This document shows positions 56,735 through 64,000 of a stretch of 64,000 bases of DNA, in pieces. Position numbers and translations under genes: made by a program. This DNA comes from Verrucomicrobiota bacterium. GTDB taxonomy: Bacteria > Verrucomicrobiota > Verrucomicrobiia > Limisphaerales > JACRJZ01. Below the pieces are notes generated by a model. The model saw only the letters and a program-made list of their open reading frames with translations, searched no databases and was not told where the DNA came from. The DNA is taken from the NCBI GenBank assembly GCA_016219875.1, contig JACRJZ010000168.1, positions 45,963-109,962 on the forward strand, in the 5' to 3' direction. Every line of letters begins with the position of its first letter. Position 1 is the stretch's first letter.

Positions 56735-56844
56735 GATTCAAGAAAGCGTAGCAGCCGACGTGAGGAGGCTCTGTTTTAATTTCGGATTTGAAAACAGAGC
56801 CTCCTCATGTCGGCTGCTACGATTCAGGGATTCTTGAATCCACC
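56735..56844. repeat. Family A palindrome, well-preserved copy 2
   Basis: Arms about 56747-56777 and 56790-56821 (core CAGCCGACGTGAGGAGGCTC), loop with ATTTCGGATTT. Outer GATTCAAGAA / TTCTTGAATC lie near each end. The unit is nearly identical to the reverse complement of 29632-29740. It lies between the TPR gene and the end of the Asp-box gene, 4 nt from its stop. Confidence 0.9.
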
Positions 56845-56847
56845 GTG

Positions 56848-58551
56848 TCAATCGTCGTCGAGCACACGAAGGCGCGCTCCGAACACATCGTTGTCGAACT
56901 GGAAGATGCTGCTGAATCGGCGGCGATCCGTCCACACGCCGTAGAGCACGTCTTCATTCGCGCTCAGGCCGATATAGTCTCCCAGGAAGAACCAGTTGAC
57001 CACCATCGGGGCATCGGTGACGGGCGCGTTGGGGGAGAACACGCGCCGCTCTCGTCCTTTGCGGGCATGGAAGATGTCATAGAACCGGTTCACCGAATCC
57101 CAGTCTGCGTCGATGAAGTCCGGTGGCGGAAAGGGAGCCGTCGGCACTGTTGGCGCGCGGCGCGTGTCGAACCAGATGACGTTCACCGCGTCGTGCCCGT
57201 CTAGAGCCAGGGCCGCGAAGCCTTGGGCCCGGCCCGGGCCGTCATCATTCACGGTGACCGGCGCCGACCAGGTCCTGTAGGGCGGCCGGGCACTCGCCAC
57301 ATAGCGGATGTCCCCTTGTTCGGTGTCGCCCGACGGCAGCGTGGTCAGGGCGTTCCCATTGGGGTTCTGGATGACTGGGCTGTGCGCGTAAACGATGTGG
57401 GCCTGGCCTTCGCTGTCGATCTGGAGGTCCGGCATCATGCCAACCCACCAGCGATGGTAGTACCCGTATGGCCCGAGCAGAAACGCCAACTCGTAATTGT
57501 CCACGGCCGCATCCACCGTGGCATCCCAGCTTGCGCCGTGATCGGCGGACCTGCGGGTCCGGATTTTGAAACCTCCGTTCAGCCAGCCGTCGGTGTCCGC
57601 ATGATACCAAGCGACGAGCACATTGCCGTCCTTGCCGCCAACCGGTCGCGCGCCACTCACCACGACCGGCGGGACGGACGAGCCGTCGCCCGTGTCCAGG
57701 CTCACGGGATCGCTCCAGGTGCCGGCGGCCCCTCGGGCGCCAGAGCGGGCAAACGTGATATGAAGGTCGAAAGGCGCGGTCAGATCGAAGCGGGTGGCCG
57801 TGACGTAAACCCATCTCGCTTGATCTTTCTTGGCGTGGGTTCCGATCCAAGGCTTGTCGTAGATGAAGCTGCCTGGCGCCGGCGAGTTCGTCCCTGCGCC
57901 CGGGAGCGCCACCACCGGTCCCTGCCAGGTTTCACCAGCGTCATCGGAGTAGCACAGGACGACGTCCCAATCGAGAACGGGACTGAACCTCCTGTCAAGG
58001 TAGGCGCAGTAAACCCGCCTGCCATCTGGTGCGTAGGCGAGAGACGGATCACCGGCCGTGCTATCCGGAGTGAGCAGGGGCAAGGTGGTCGCTGCCGACC
58101 AAGTCGCGCCAGCGTTGGTACTTCGGGATACCGCAATCCAAACCAATCCTGGAAAGACCGAACTGAACTTGTGTGAAGCCGCAACCAGAAGGTTGGGCCT
58201 CCTCGGGTTGGCGACCACGTAAGGCTCGTCTTCCTCCTCGTCAGAGGCAGCGATGGGGACGTTCCTCGGCATGAACTGCCTGGCCGTCAGATCGGCTGCG
58301 GCGCCTTCCATCTCCAGCGGCCTGCCGGTGGCAGTCGTCAGTCCCAGCCGCATGGCGGCGATCTGTCCCGACCGTCCGCTCATCTGCAAGAGGCTCTCTT
58401 TGAAATGCTGGAGAGACACTTGATTCGGCCCAGCCGCGGACCCGTCACCCGCGGCGGGTTGGGCCAGCGCTGCCGCACCGACAAACAACAAGAAGACACT
58501 GGCGAGCACGGCCCGCCCTTCGTTCCAAGGATAGTACTGGGGATGACTCAT
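56848..58551 (-). CDS. Secreted Asp-box (sialidase-like) propeller protein
   Basis: Protein of 567 residues with a signal peptide (AVLASVFLLFVGAAALAQPA) after a short head. Asp-box/BNR motifs SxDxGxTW appear several times (SRSTNAGATWSAATTLPL, YSDDAGETWQGPVVAL, RRSADHGASWDATVDA), giving a six-bladed propeller as in sialidases. The catalytic arginine triad of true sialidases is not obvious, so enzymatic activity is uncertain. The stop codon almost touches the family A palindrome. Confidence 0.8.
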   Translation of the reverse strand: MSHPQYYPWNEGRAVLASVFLLFVGAAALAQPAAGDGSAAGPNQVSLQHFKESLLQMSGRSGQIAAMRLGLTTATGRPLEMEGAAADLTARQFMPRNVPIAASDEEEDEPYVVANPRRPNLLVAASHKFSSVFPGLVWIAVSRSTNAGATWSAATTLPLLTPDSTAGDPSLAYAPDGRRVYCAYLDRRFSPVLDWDVVLCYSDDAGETWQGPVVALPGAGTNSPAPGSFIYDKPWIGTHAKKDQARWVYVTATRFDLTAPFDLHITFARSGARGAAGTWSDPVSLDTGDGSSVPPVVVSGARPVGGKDGNVLVAWYHADTDGWLNGGFKIRTRRSADHGASWDATVDAAVDNYELAFLLGPYGYYHRWWVGMMPDLQIDSEGQAHIVYAHSPVIQNPNGNALTTLPSGDTEQGDIRYVASARPPYRTWSAPVTVNDDGPGRAQGFAALALDGHDAVNVIWFDTRRAPTVPTAPFPPPDFIDADWDSVNRFYDIFHARKGRERRVFSPNAPVTDAPMVVNWFFLGDYIGLSANEDVLYGVWTDRRRFSSIFQFDNDVFGARLRVLDDD

Positions 58552-58885
58552 AATGACCTTTCTGTTGAAGTTTCCCGACTCGAACGCCGCGAACCAAAGC
58601 GGCTCGTCGGCTGGCGATCCGAGGCGGGATGGCCCCGCCTTCGTCTGGTCGCCCCATGAGCAACGACCGCCTCCTCCGGCGCCGGTGCCGAAGGACCTCG
58701 GCTGACGGCGGAACGCAGGCCATGGGTCGGCATAAAACTTGCCGACACTTTAGACTCATAAATGACGTAGTCAAGCGGCTGTAATGTCACGGTCTGGCTA
58801 GGCAGCAAGAGCGAGAACGCAACCTGGTCGTCCGCCCTGCAACTCTTCCTTCCGGCGGCGTCTCCGTCACGGCGTCTGGCGCCGG
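58552..58885. other. 334-bp spacer, no gene seen
   Basis: Between the cupin gene end (58886) and the Asp-box gene start (58551), both minus strand. I found no long palindrome, heptamer array or convincing ORF. The promoter of the Asp-box gene should be here; a TTGACTACG near 58770 on the minus strand is not followed by a convincing -10. Confidence 0.5.
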
Positions 58886-60121
58886 CTACAGCAAGTCCTC
58901 GACGGTTTGGAAGTTCTGGCTGTTGAGCAGACTCGCGTTGAACGGCCCCATGCCGTTGGTGGCGTCGCGAATGGCGCGGTCGAGGTAGTACTCGTTGTGT
59001 GGCTTGAAGCCGGGAATCGTCAGCACGTTGACGAACACATCGAGGCCGCGATGGCCGGTGCCCGGCGGGATATAGACGAACATGCCCGGCTCCAGTTGGT
59101 GCTGTTCGTAGCGGCCCAGGTCCCTCAAGTCGGGCCACAGCATCAATGAGGGAGTGCGGCCCCAGGTGTTGAGTTGGTAGGTTCCCGGGTCCAATACCAA
59201 ATACATTTCCCGCTGCGGAAGGCCACTGCCGCCGCCGAGGCCTCTGGGCGGATGAAAATGCGCCGACGAAGTCTCCTTGGGAATGTTGACCACGTGGCTG
59301 TTCACCCAATTCAAGCCGTCGCCTTCCTCACCAGGGTAAGGGTACTGCCACGTGAGCGGCAGCCGGCGGAAGGGATCGAAATCAGGATTGCAGCCGCCCG
59401 CGGTATCGGCGAGATAACGCAATCGTCGCACGGTGGAGACGTGGCTCGTGTGGCGCTGCGGGGTCTCCATCGTCAGGCAGGTGAAACGGCCGCGGACTTG
59501 GACCGACTCTGCTCCGCAGGCAATCACTTGGTCCCCCGCCTTGAGCGGCTCGAACGAGTCCGCCTGCTTTGTGGAGAAACCGTGCGCGCGGTAATTCGTG
59601 AACAGCGATTCGAGCGTGCGCACGAGGCGCTCGTCCGTGGACCAAGGCAGCGGCGCATGGTCCAGCTTCCAGAGTTCGCCCGCGAAGTCGCCGACGAATG
59701 TGTCCCGTCTCCATCGTCGCAGAATGGCCGAAACGGCAGCGTAAGCGGCGGTCGAAATGGACGACGCGCCGCTTTTCAACAACTCAAGCGTGCTCGCCAA
59801 AACCGGATCGAGTGGGTCGGGCGCATACTCGGAAGGCAGCGGCTGGCCGTCGCCTTCCTGTGTCCGGTAGCCGCGGGGAAGAAAGACTTCGCCCTCGCCG
59901 CGGAAGAGCCAGAAGACCCGCATCCCGCCCAGCTCGGTGCGGAGCGAGGCTTGCCCGTCCACATGGACGAGGCCCAAGCGGAGGAGCGGGTTGTGGGCTT
60001 GGAACAAGGCCCGCATCTCGGCGAACTGGCGGGCGTCGTCAAGCCGAATGATGCATCGCTGAACCTGGAAAGTGGTGGGTGGCTGATCTGCCGCTTTGCC
60101 GCATGCTGTCTCGGAACTCAT
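58886..60121 (-). CDS. Cupin-type hypothetical protein
   Basis: Protein of about 411 residues. The C-terminal half has a cupin fold: metal motif SSAHFHPPRG with His-x-His, a Glu in PQREMYLVLD, and the second motif MFVYIPPGTGHRGLDVFVN with the last His. The N-terminal half (ARQFAEMRALFQAHNPLLRL) shows no known domain. It may be a dioxygenase-like or sugar-binding enzyme. Two in-frame starts exist (ATG 60145 or 60121); I prefer 60121 (MSSETACGKA) but cannot decide. No neighbour suggests a pathway. Confidence 0.65.
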   Translation of the reverse strand: MSSETACGKAADQPPTTFQVQRCIIRLDDARQFAEMRALFQAHNPLLRLGLVHVDGQASLRTELGGMRVFWLFRGEGEVFLPRGYRTQEGDGQPLPSEYAPDPLDPVLASTLELLKSGASSISTAAYAAVSAILRRWRRDTFVGDFAGELWKLDHAPLPWSTDERLVRTLESLFTNYRAHGFSTKQADSFEPLKAGDQVIACGAESVQVRGRFTCLTMETPQRHTSHVSTVRRLRYLADTAGGCNPDFDPFRRLPLTWQYPYPGEEGDGLNWVNSHVVNIPKETSSAHFHPPRGLGGGSGLPQREMYLVLDPGTYQLNTWGRTPSLMLWPDLRDLGRYEQHQLEPGMFVYIPPGTGHRGLDVFVNVLTIPGFKPHNEYYLDRAIRDATNGMGPFNASLLNSQNFQTVEDLL

Positions 60122-60289
60122 AACGTCGGTGCGGCATTGGAACATCGTTTGACGGCAGGAATCAACTCCCGCAAATGGAGCTGGCCCGAATTCTCACCGC
60201 CCGAGTGAAGAAGACTCGGACTGCGGAGTCTCTTCAACCCTTCAACTCTGCCAACAAAAACAGCATGACAAGGGCTGCCACCGCCGCTC

Positions 60290-60928
60290 TCACGCCGGCG
60301 TCACCGGTTCGCGCAAGATGGTCTTCAGTTTCTCCGGCGCCACGCGGCGCGGATCGGAGAGGTAAATCTCGTGATGCGGGCCGGCGAACTTCAGTCCGCG
60401 CGAATCGGCGAAAGACTTCATCACCGCAATGGTTTCGCCTTCGCGGTCGTAGGGGCCGACGTGGAGCATTTGCACGCAACGTCCCTCGATGAGCGTTTCC
60501 AGCACCACTTCCTTCACGTCCTGGTCCTTGCCCTTTTTGAGCAACGTGGCGACGGCGCGGTCGAGGTCGTCTTGCTTCACGAAGTCAGGGGTGCGGATCA
60601 GGAGTTTCCAGCGCCACTCGTCCATGGGGATGCCGCACGGGTCGCCCACGAAGAAATACTGGGCTTCGAGTTTGCACACGGCGTAGTCCCGCAGGCCGGC
60701 GAACTTGCGGGTCATCTTCACCGTGAAGGCCATCGCGTAGAGCGCGCCGATGCGCGCCTGGAACACGTCGCCGCCCGGCCGGCCCTGGCCGCGGACGGCG
60801 AGGTAGCAGGCCGTGCCGATGTCCAGCAGCACGGGCTTCTTCGGCGTGGCGTAGTCGGCTTTGTGAACTTGGCAGAGGTCGAGCTTGGGTTGCGTCGAGA
60901 GGGTGGGTTTGGCTTTCTTCGTTTTCAT
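60290..60928 (-). CDS. GyrI-like small-molecule-binding protein
   Basis: Protein of 212 residues in the GyrI-like/SRPBCC-related effector-binding group: VLLDIGTACYLAVRGQGRPG, CVQMLHVGPYDREGETIAVM, GPHHEIYLSDPRRVAPEKLK. I start at ATG 60928 (MKTKKAKPTL), overlapping the AraC-type gene by 4 nt; the longer frame has no conservation. Such proteins bind or hydrolyse small compounds. Its coupling to an AraC regulator that carries its own GyrI domain suggests a drug- or metabolite-sensing pair. Confidence 0.85.
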   Translation of the reverse strand: MKTKKAKPTLSTQPKLDLCQVHKADYATPKKPVLLDIGTACYLAVRGQGRPGGDVFQARIGALYAMAFTVKMTRKFAGLRDYAVCKLEAQYFFVGDPCGIPMDEWRWKLLIRTPDFVKQDDLDRAVATLLKKGKDQDVKEVVLETLIEGRCVQMLHVGPYDREGETIAVMKSFADSRGLKFAGPHHEIYLSDPRRVAPEKLKTILREPVTPA

Positions 60929-61848
60929 GGTCGTTGGGATGCCAGGGGCACGTAGATGTCTGTAATGAGGTCTTTGGGGGCGGTCGTTTCCGGCGAGTTC
61001 AGATACTCCTCGAAACATGGTGAAGACGCGAGTTCACGCCCGCTGCGCGGCAACCATTGGCCGACGAGACGGCGGTAACTCTCGCCCAACTTCGCGTACG
61101 GGCCAAAGTGCGTCGCCATCGCGTATTCGCCGCCGGGAATGACTTGCACGCCGATCTCGCCTTGGGGCCGGAAGCGGTCGTCCACTGTGACACAGGCGTC
61201 GTAGCGAATCTTGTCAGGGGGCGTCACGTCGGGATCGTCGTGGCAGATGCCGAGGAACCGCGCGCCGCCGCCGAGCAGTCCCTCTTTGCCGAGGAACATG
61301 CAGAAGCCGTCCCACGTCTCGTGGACCTGATCGTAGGGGCCGACGTGGCGCATGAAGGCCACGCGCATGGGGGCAACTTGTTTGAGGATCCCGTTCATAG
61401 CTCTGTCTCCGCAACGAAGGGTTTTGAAGTCCCGCAGCGCGCCGCCGTCGCGATAATGAATTCCGCAACGGGCCGGCAATCGCCCGTCGGCGCTACGCTG
61501 GGCGCGATACTCTGACGGCGAGAGGCCAAAACCGGCCTTGAACGCGCGGCTGAACGCCTCGTGGGTTTCGTAGCCTGCTTCCAGCGCGACCTGCACGACG
61601 GGCCAGCGGCTCAGCTTGAGTCGGCCAGCCGCGCGCTCCAACCGCAAGCGCCGGATATGGCCCATGAGCGTCTCGCCGGTCAACCCGGTGAACACGCGAT
61701 GGAAATGATGCGGCGACAGACACGCCCGCGCGGCCAGGTCTTCCAGACGCAGCGGTTCGTCGAGTTGTTGTTGGATCACCACCAGTACCCGCAGCAGGCG
61801 CTCTTTATAATCGCGCAGCGTCGTGGCTCTGGATGGGCCTGCAGTCAT
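60925..61848 (-). CDS. AraC-family regulator with GyrI-like effector domain
   Basis: Transcription factor of 307 residues. Two helix-turn-helix units at the N-terminus (LRLEDLAARACLSPHHFHRV, WPVVQVALEAGYETHEAFSR, FKAGFGLSPSEYR) are AraC-type. The C-terminal half (MRVAFMRHVGPYDQVHETWD, IPGGEYAMATHFGPYAKLGE) is a GyrI-like ligand-binding domain, as in Rob/SoxS-like sensors. The stop overlaps the GyrI-like gene start. It probably controls this operon and efflux or detoxification genes elsewhere. Confidence 0.9.
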   Translation of the reverse strand: MTAGPSRATTLRDYKERLLRVLVVIQQQLDEPLRLEDLAARACLSPHHFHRVFTGLTGETLMGHIRRLRLERAAGRLKLSRWPVVQVALEAGYETHEAFSRAFKAGFGLSPSEYRAQRSADGRLPARCGIHYRDGGALRDFKTLRCGDRAMNGILKQVAPMRVAFMRHVGPYDQVHETWDGFCMFLGKEGLLGGGARFLGICHDDPDVTPPDKIRYDACVTVDDRFRPQGEIGVQVIPGGEYAMATHFGPYAKLGESYRRLVGQWLPRSGRELASSPCFEEYLNSPETTAPKDLITDIYVPLASQRP

Positions 61849-61963
61849 CGGCAGCGAGTGTAGAGGAAGTGGGTGGCGAACGCTTGATCGTTTTTGCGGT
61901 TTTGCGGGCTGCGCAACGAGTTCTCGACCCGGCTTCGGCGGTGTGCTCTAGTGTGCGGCGAAC

Positions 61964-62614
61964 ATGGAAGAGATAGCGACACCATCGTCAGCGCGCTCGG
62001 GCCTGTGGACGGGCTTGGCGCTCACGGCCGTGATCTTGGCGCTGTCGTTGGTTGTGGCGAAGCTGCCGCGCGGCGCCGGACAAGCGGCCCAACCGCTGCC
62101 GGTCCTTGGACGAGTCAGTCCATTCACCCTCACAAACCAATTGGGTCAGGAAACAACCCTCGCGAAGCTGCAAGGGCAAATCTGGATTGCGGACGTGATC
62201 TTCACTCGGTGCCAGTCGAGTTGCCTGAACCTCACACGGCGCATGGCGGCCCTGCAATCGAAGCTGCCGCCGGGAGACAAGGTCCAACTGATCTCGCTGA
62301 GCGCTGATCCGGAATACGACACCCCGGCGGTGTTCAGGAAATACGCCGAGACCCACCAGGCGGACTCCGCCCGCTGGCAATTTCTCACCGGATCGAAGAA
62401 AGAGGTCTATCGTCTCGCGGTGGAGGATCTGAAGTTCGTGGTGCTGGACAAGAGCCAGGAGAAGCGGGAGCCGCTGGAAGAGATGTTTGTCCACAGCACC
62501 CTGTTCGCCGTGGTGGACCCGCGCGGGCAGGTTCGCGGCTACTTCGATGGCGCAACGCCGACGGCGCAGGAGCAAGTGCTGGCGGCCGTCAGGCAGTTGC
62601 TCAAGGAGAAATGA
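61964..62614 (+). CDS. SCO1/SenC-family copper chaperone
   Basis: Membrane-anchored thioredoxin-fold protein of 216 residues. One N-terminal helix (GLWTGLALTAVILALSLVVA), then the copper site IFTRCQSSCLNL (CxxxC) near residue 84 and the third ligand His in EMFVHSTLFAVVDP near residue 176. SCO proteins insert copper into the CuA or CuB centre of haem-copper oxidases. An oxidase with intact copper sites is not in the window, so a true oxidase must be elsewhere in the genome. It overlaps no gene but is followed 4 nt later by DUF420. Confidence 0.92.
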   Translation: MEEIATPSSARSGLWTGLALTAVILALSLVVAKLPRGAGQAAQPLPVLGRVSPFTLTNQLGQETTLAKLQGQIWIADVIFTRCQSSCLNLTRRMAALQSKLPPGDKVQLISLSADPEYDTPAVFRKYAETHQADSARWQFLTGSKKEVYRLAVEDLKFVVLDKSQEKREPLEEMFVHSTLFAVVDPRGQVRGYFDGATPTAQEQVLAAVRQLLKEK

Positions 62615-62618
62615 CCGC

Positions 62619-63047
<429 letters not shown>

Positions 63048-63457
63048 TGCGGCGCAGTGCGAGAAAAGCAGAGGCCAAAAGGAAGAGGCAGAAAAGGAGA
63101 CGAGTCATTGGCTTGGGCCGCAAAACGGAACCCGGCCACGAACAACTCGAGGCAACGTCAAGAGGGACAACGGAGATCTCGGAGACGGAGTCGAACAGAA
63201 ATGGCTTCGGCCACCAGTGGCCTGAACCGGAACGATGACGAGGAGATGCGTGCCGTCGTTGCCGGCGCGGCGACGACTCCCGACTTGACGTCGTAGAGTC
63301 ACCGAACAGTGCGGGGAGAAACGACGCCTCGAAGTGCTCGGCGGGCCGCCAAGCACCGCAGGCCGGCGGCCCGCGCTCCCCATATTCTCAAACACGTTCT
63401 GAGCTTCTGTTTCTGGGATCTTTGAGTTCTTTGCGGCGATTCGACTTCAGCGTTCGG
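63048..63457. other. 410-bp non-coding upstream exon region with a 10-bp hairpin
   Basis: No convincing gene between DUF420 and the group II intron. A perfect 10-nt inverted repeat (63341-63350 with 63365-63374, GCGGGCCGCC / GGCGGCCCGC) has a 14-nt loop. Several short frames are open here, but all have a composition typical of spurious frames. The last seven bases before 63458 (CGTTCGG) are the presumed IBS1 of the intron. Confidence 0.55.
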
Positions 63458-64000
63458 GTGTGCGCCGGTGAAGCTGGCCGCCACGCGGGTGCGAGTCCCG
63501 CCGGTCGAATTAGACTGTTCACGACCGAAAGCTGGGTCTGGGAAGAAGCCGCGAGGCTGAACCCGAAAGCACGATCCAGTCTGAACCGTCCGGTTGTAAC
63601 GAACGTGAACCTCATCCAATGAGCCTCGAAACAGATGTCCGAGAGCCGAGCCGCTACCCGAACGGCGAAGGCTGCCAGGCGCCGCGATCAAACAGTTACG
63701 CGGTGGCGCAACATCTCGGCGGGGTCAGCGAGGACGACAGGACGGGACGGGCGCTCAGGGTAAGCCGGGAGAGCTCCGGCGGCGAGGCGGTGCCTCGACC
63801 CGCGGTGCAAGGCGGCGACCCCGCCGAGGCCGCGCGGGCCGCTGGAGCGGTCGGAGTCCCGCGGAGTAGCGCTGACCCGCCGGACAGTAAATCCGGCGGC
63901 GAGCGAAGACGGGGCACTTGGGTCATCGCGTGCGGACACGGCGAGGGACCGGCTGATGGCCGGAGGGAAGCGGCAACGCTCTTCGCCCGGATATCATGGC
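63458..64000 (+). mobile_element. Group II intron, 5' part (runs off the window)
   Basis: The intron begins GTGTGCGCC, fitting the GUGYG 5' end. Two hairpins typical of domain I follow: GCCGGTGAAGCTGGC and GCGGGTGCGAGTCCCGC. EBS1 CCGAACG at 63658-63664 is exactly complementary to the seven bases (CGTTCGG, 63451-63457) just upstream of the 5' splice site, which supports both the boundary and the orientation. The 543 nt seen are domain I and adjacent parts; the reverse transcriptase ORF and domains V-VI must lie to the right. The host locus is intergenic downstream of DUF420. Confidence 0.85.

Noticed and set aside
63057..63296. 79-codon ORF after DUF420
   Set aside because: Low-complexity basic/serine composition, no ribosome-binding site, no family resemblance.

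Overview
The window is GC-rich bacterial chromosome. The gene content points to Verrucomicrobiota, probably a Pedosphaera/Limisphaerales-type lineage: an ECF sigma factor of the FPTTRWSLL type next to a zinc-ribbon Ser/Thr kinase, an alternative complex III (act) operon, BatA/DUF58/VWA genes, a Cys-type sulfatase, DUF5069, PQQ-propeller and Asp-box secreted proteins, and many small toxin-antitoxin relics. This placement is inferred from families recognised by eye; there is no rRNA in the window.

Layout. 1-1328: kinase (cut by the window edge) and ECF sigma, minus strand. 1851-13409: respiratory operon actABCDEF, a small membrane protein, a CcoN-like protein that appears to lack its metal ligands, a CcoO-like cytochrome and another c-type cytochrome. 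13518-23249: VWA and BatA/DUF58 membrane genes, interrupted by a HicBA/oxidoreductase chimera, a low-GC zinc-ribbon gene, a composite palindromic repeat, a nucleotidyltransferase pair and a four-helix-bundle gene set in heptamer repeats. 23458-31650: sulfatase, RHH/PemK-type toxin-antitoxin pair, ftsK, mnmE, DUF5069. 31883-39389: ATP synthase operon atpBEFHAGDC, carrying an ORF6N gene between atpA and atpG and an antitoxin with a toxin stub between atpG and atpD. 39465-45770: release-factor-like protein, Gfo/Idh/MocA protein, a decayed UPF0175/DUF3368 pair, manC-type gene, membrane and secreted proteins. 45917-51678: minus-strand chain of metallo-hydrolase, vapBC, a 38-codon ORF, PaeR7I-like restriction-modification genes and pheT, mostly joined by 4-nt overlaps. 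51780-63047: rpoN, PQQ protein, tRNA-Thr(CGT), TPR protein, Asp-box protein, cupin, GyrI/AraC pair, SCO and DUF420. 63458 to the end: 5' part of a group II intron.

How it works together. ActA-F would pass electrons from quinol to c-type cytochromes; the CcoO-like and following cytochromes are plausible acceptors, and SCO/DUF420 near the right end are typical oxidase-assembly partners. The true oxygen-reducing subunit is not visible here. The ATP synthase would use the resulting proton gradient.

The most unusual layer is repetitive DNA at gene junctions: (i) tandem heptamers of several unrelated sequences, all with period 7, which supply start and stop codons and in two proteins are translated; (ii) at least three families of long palindromes (called A, B and C here), one copy lying inside a coding region and one nested inside another; (iii) a 53-bp direct repeat bracketing palindromes at about 18.15-18.53 kb. 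No transposase or RAYT gene is present in the window.
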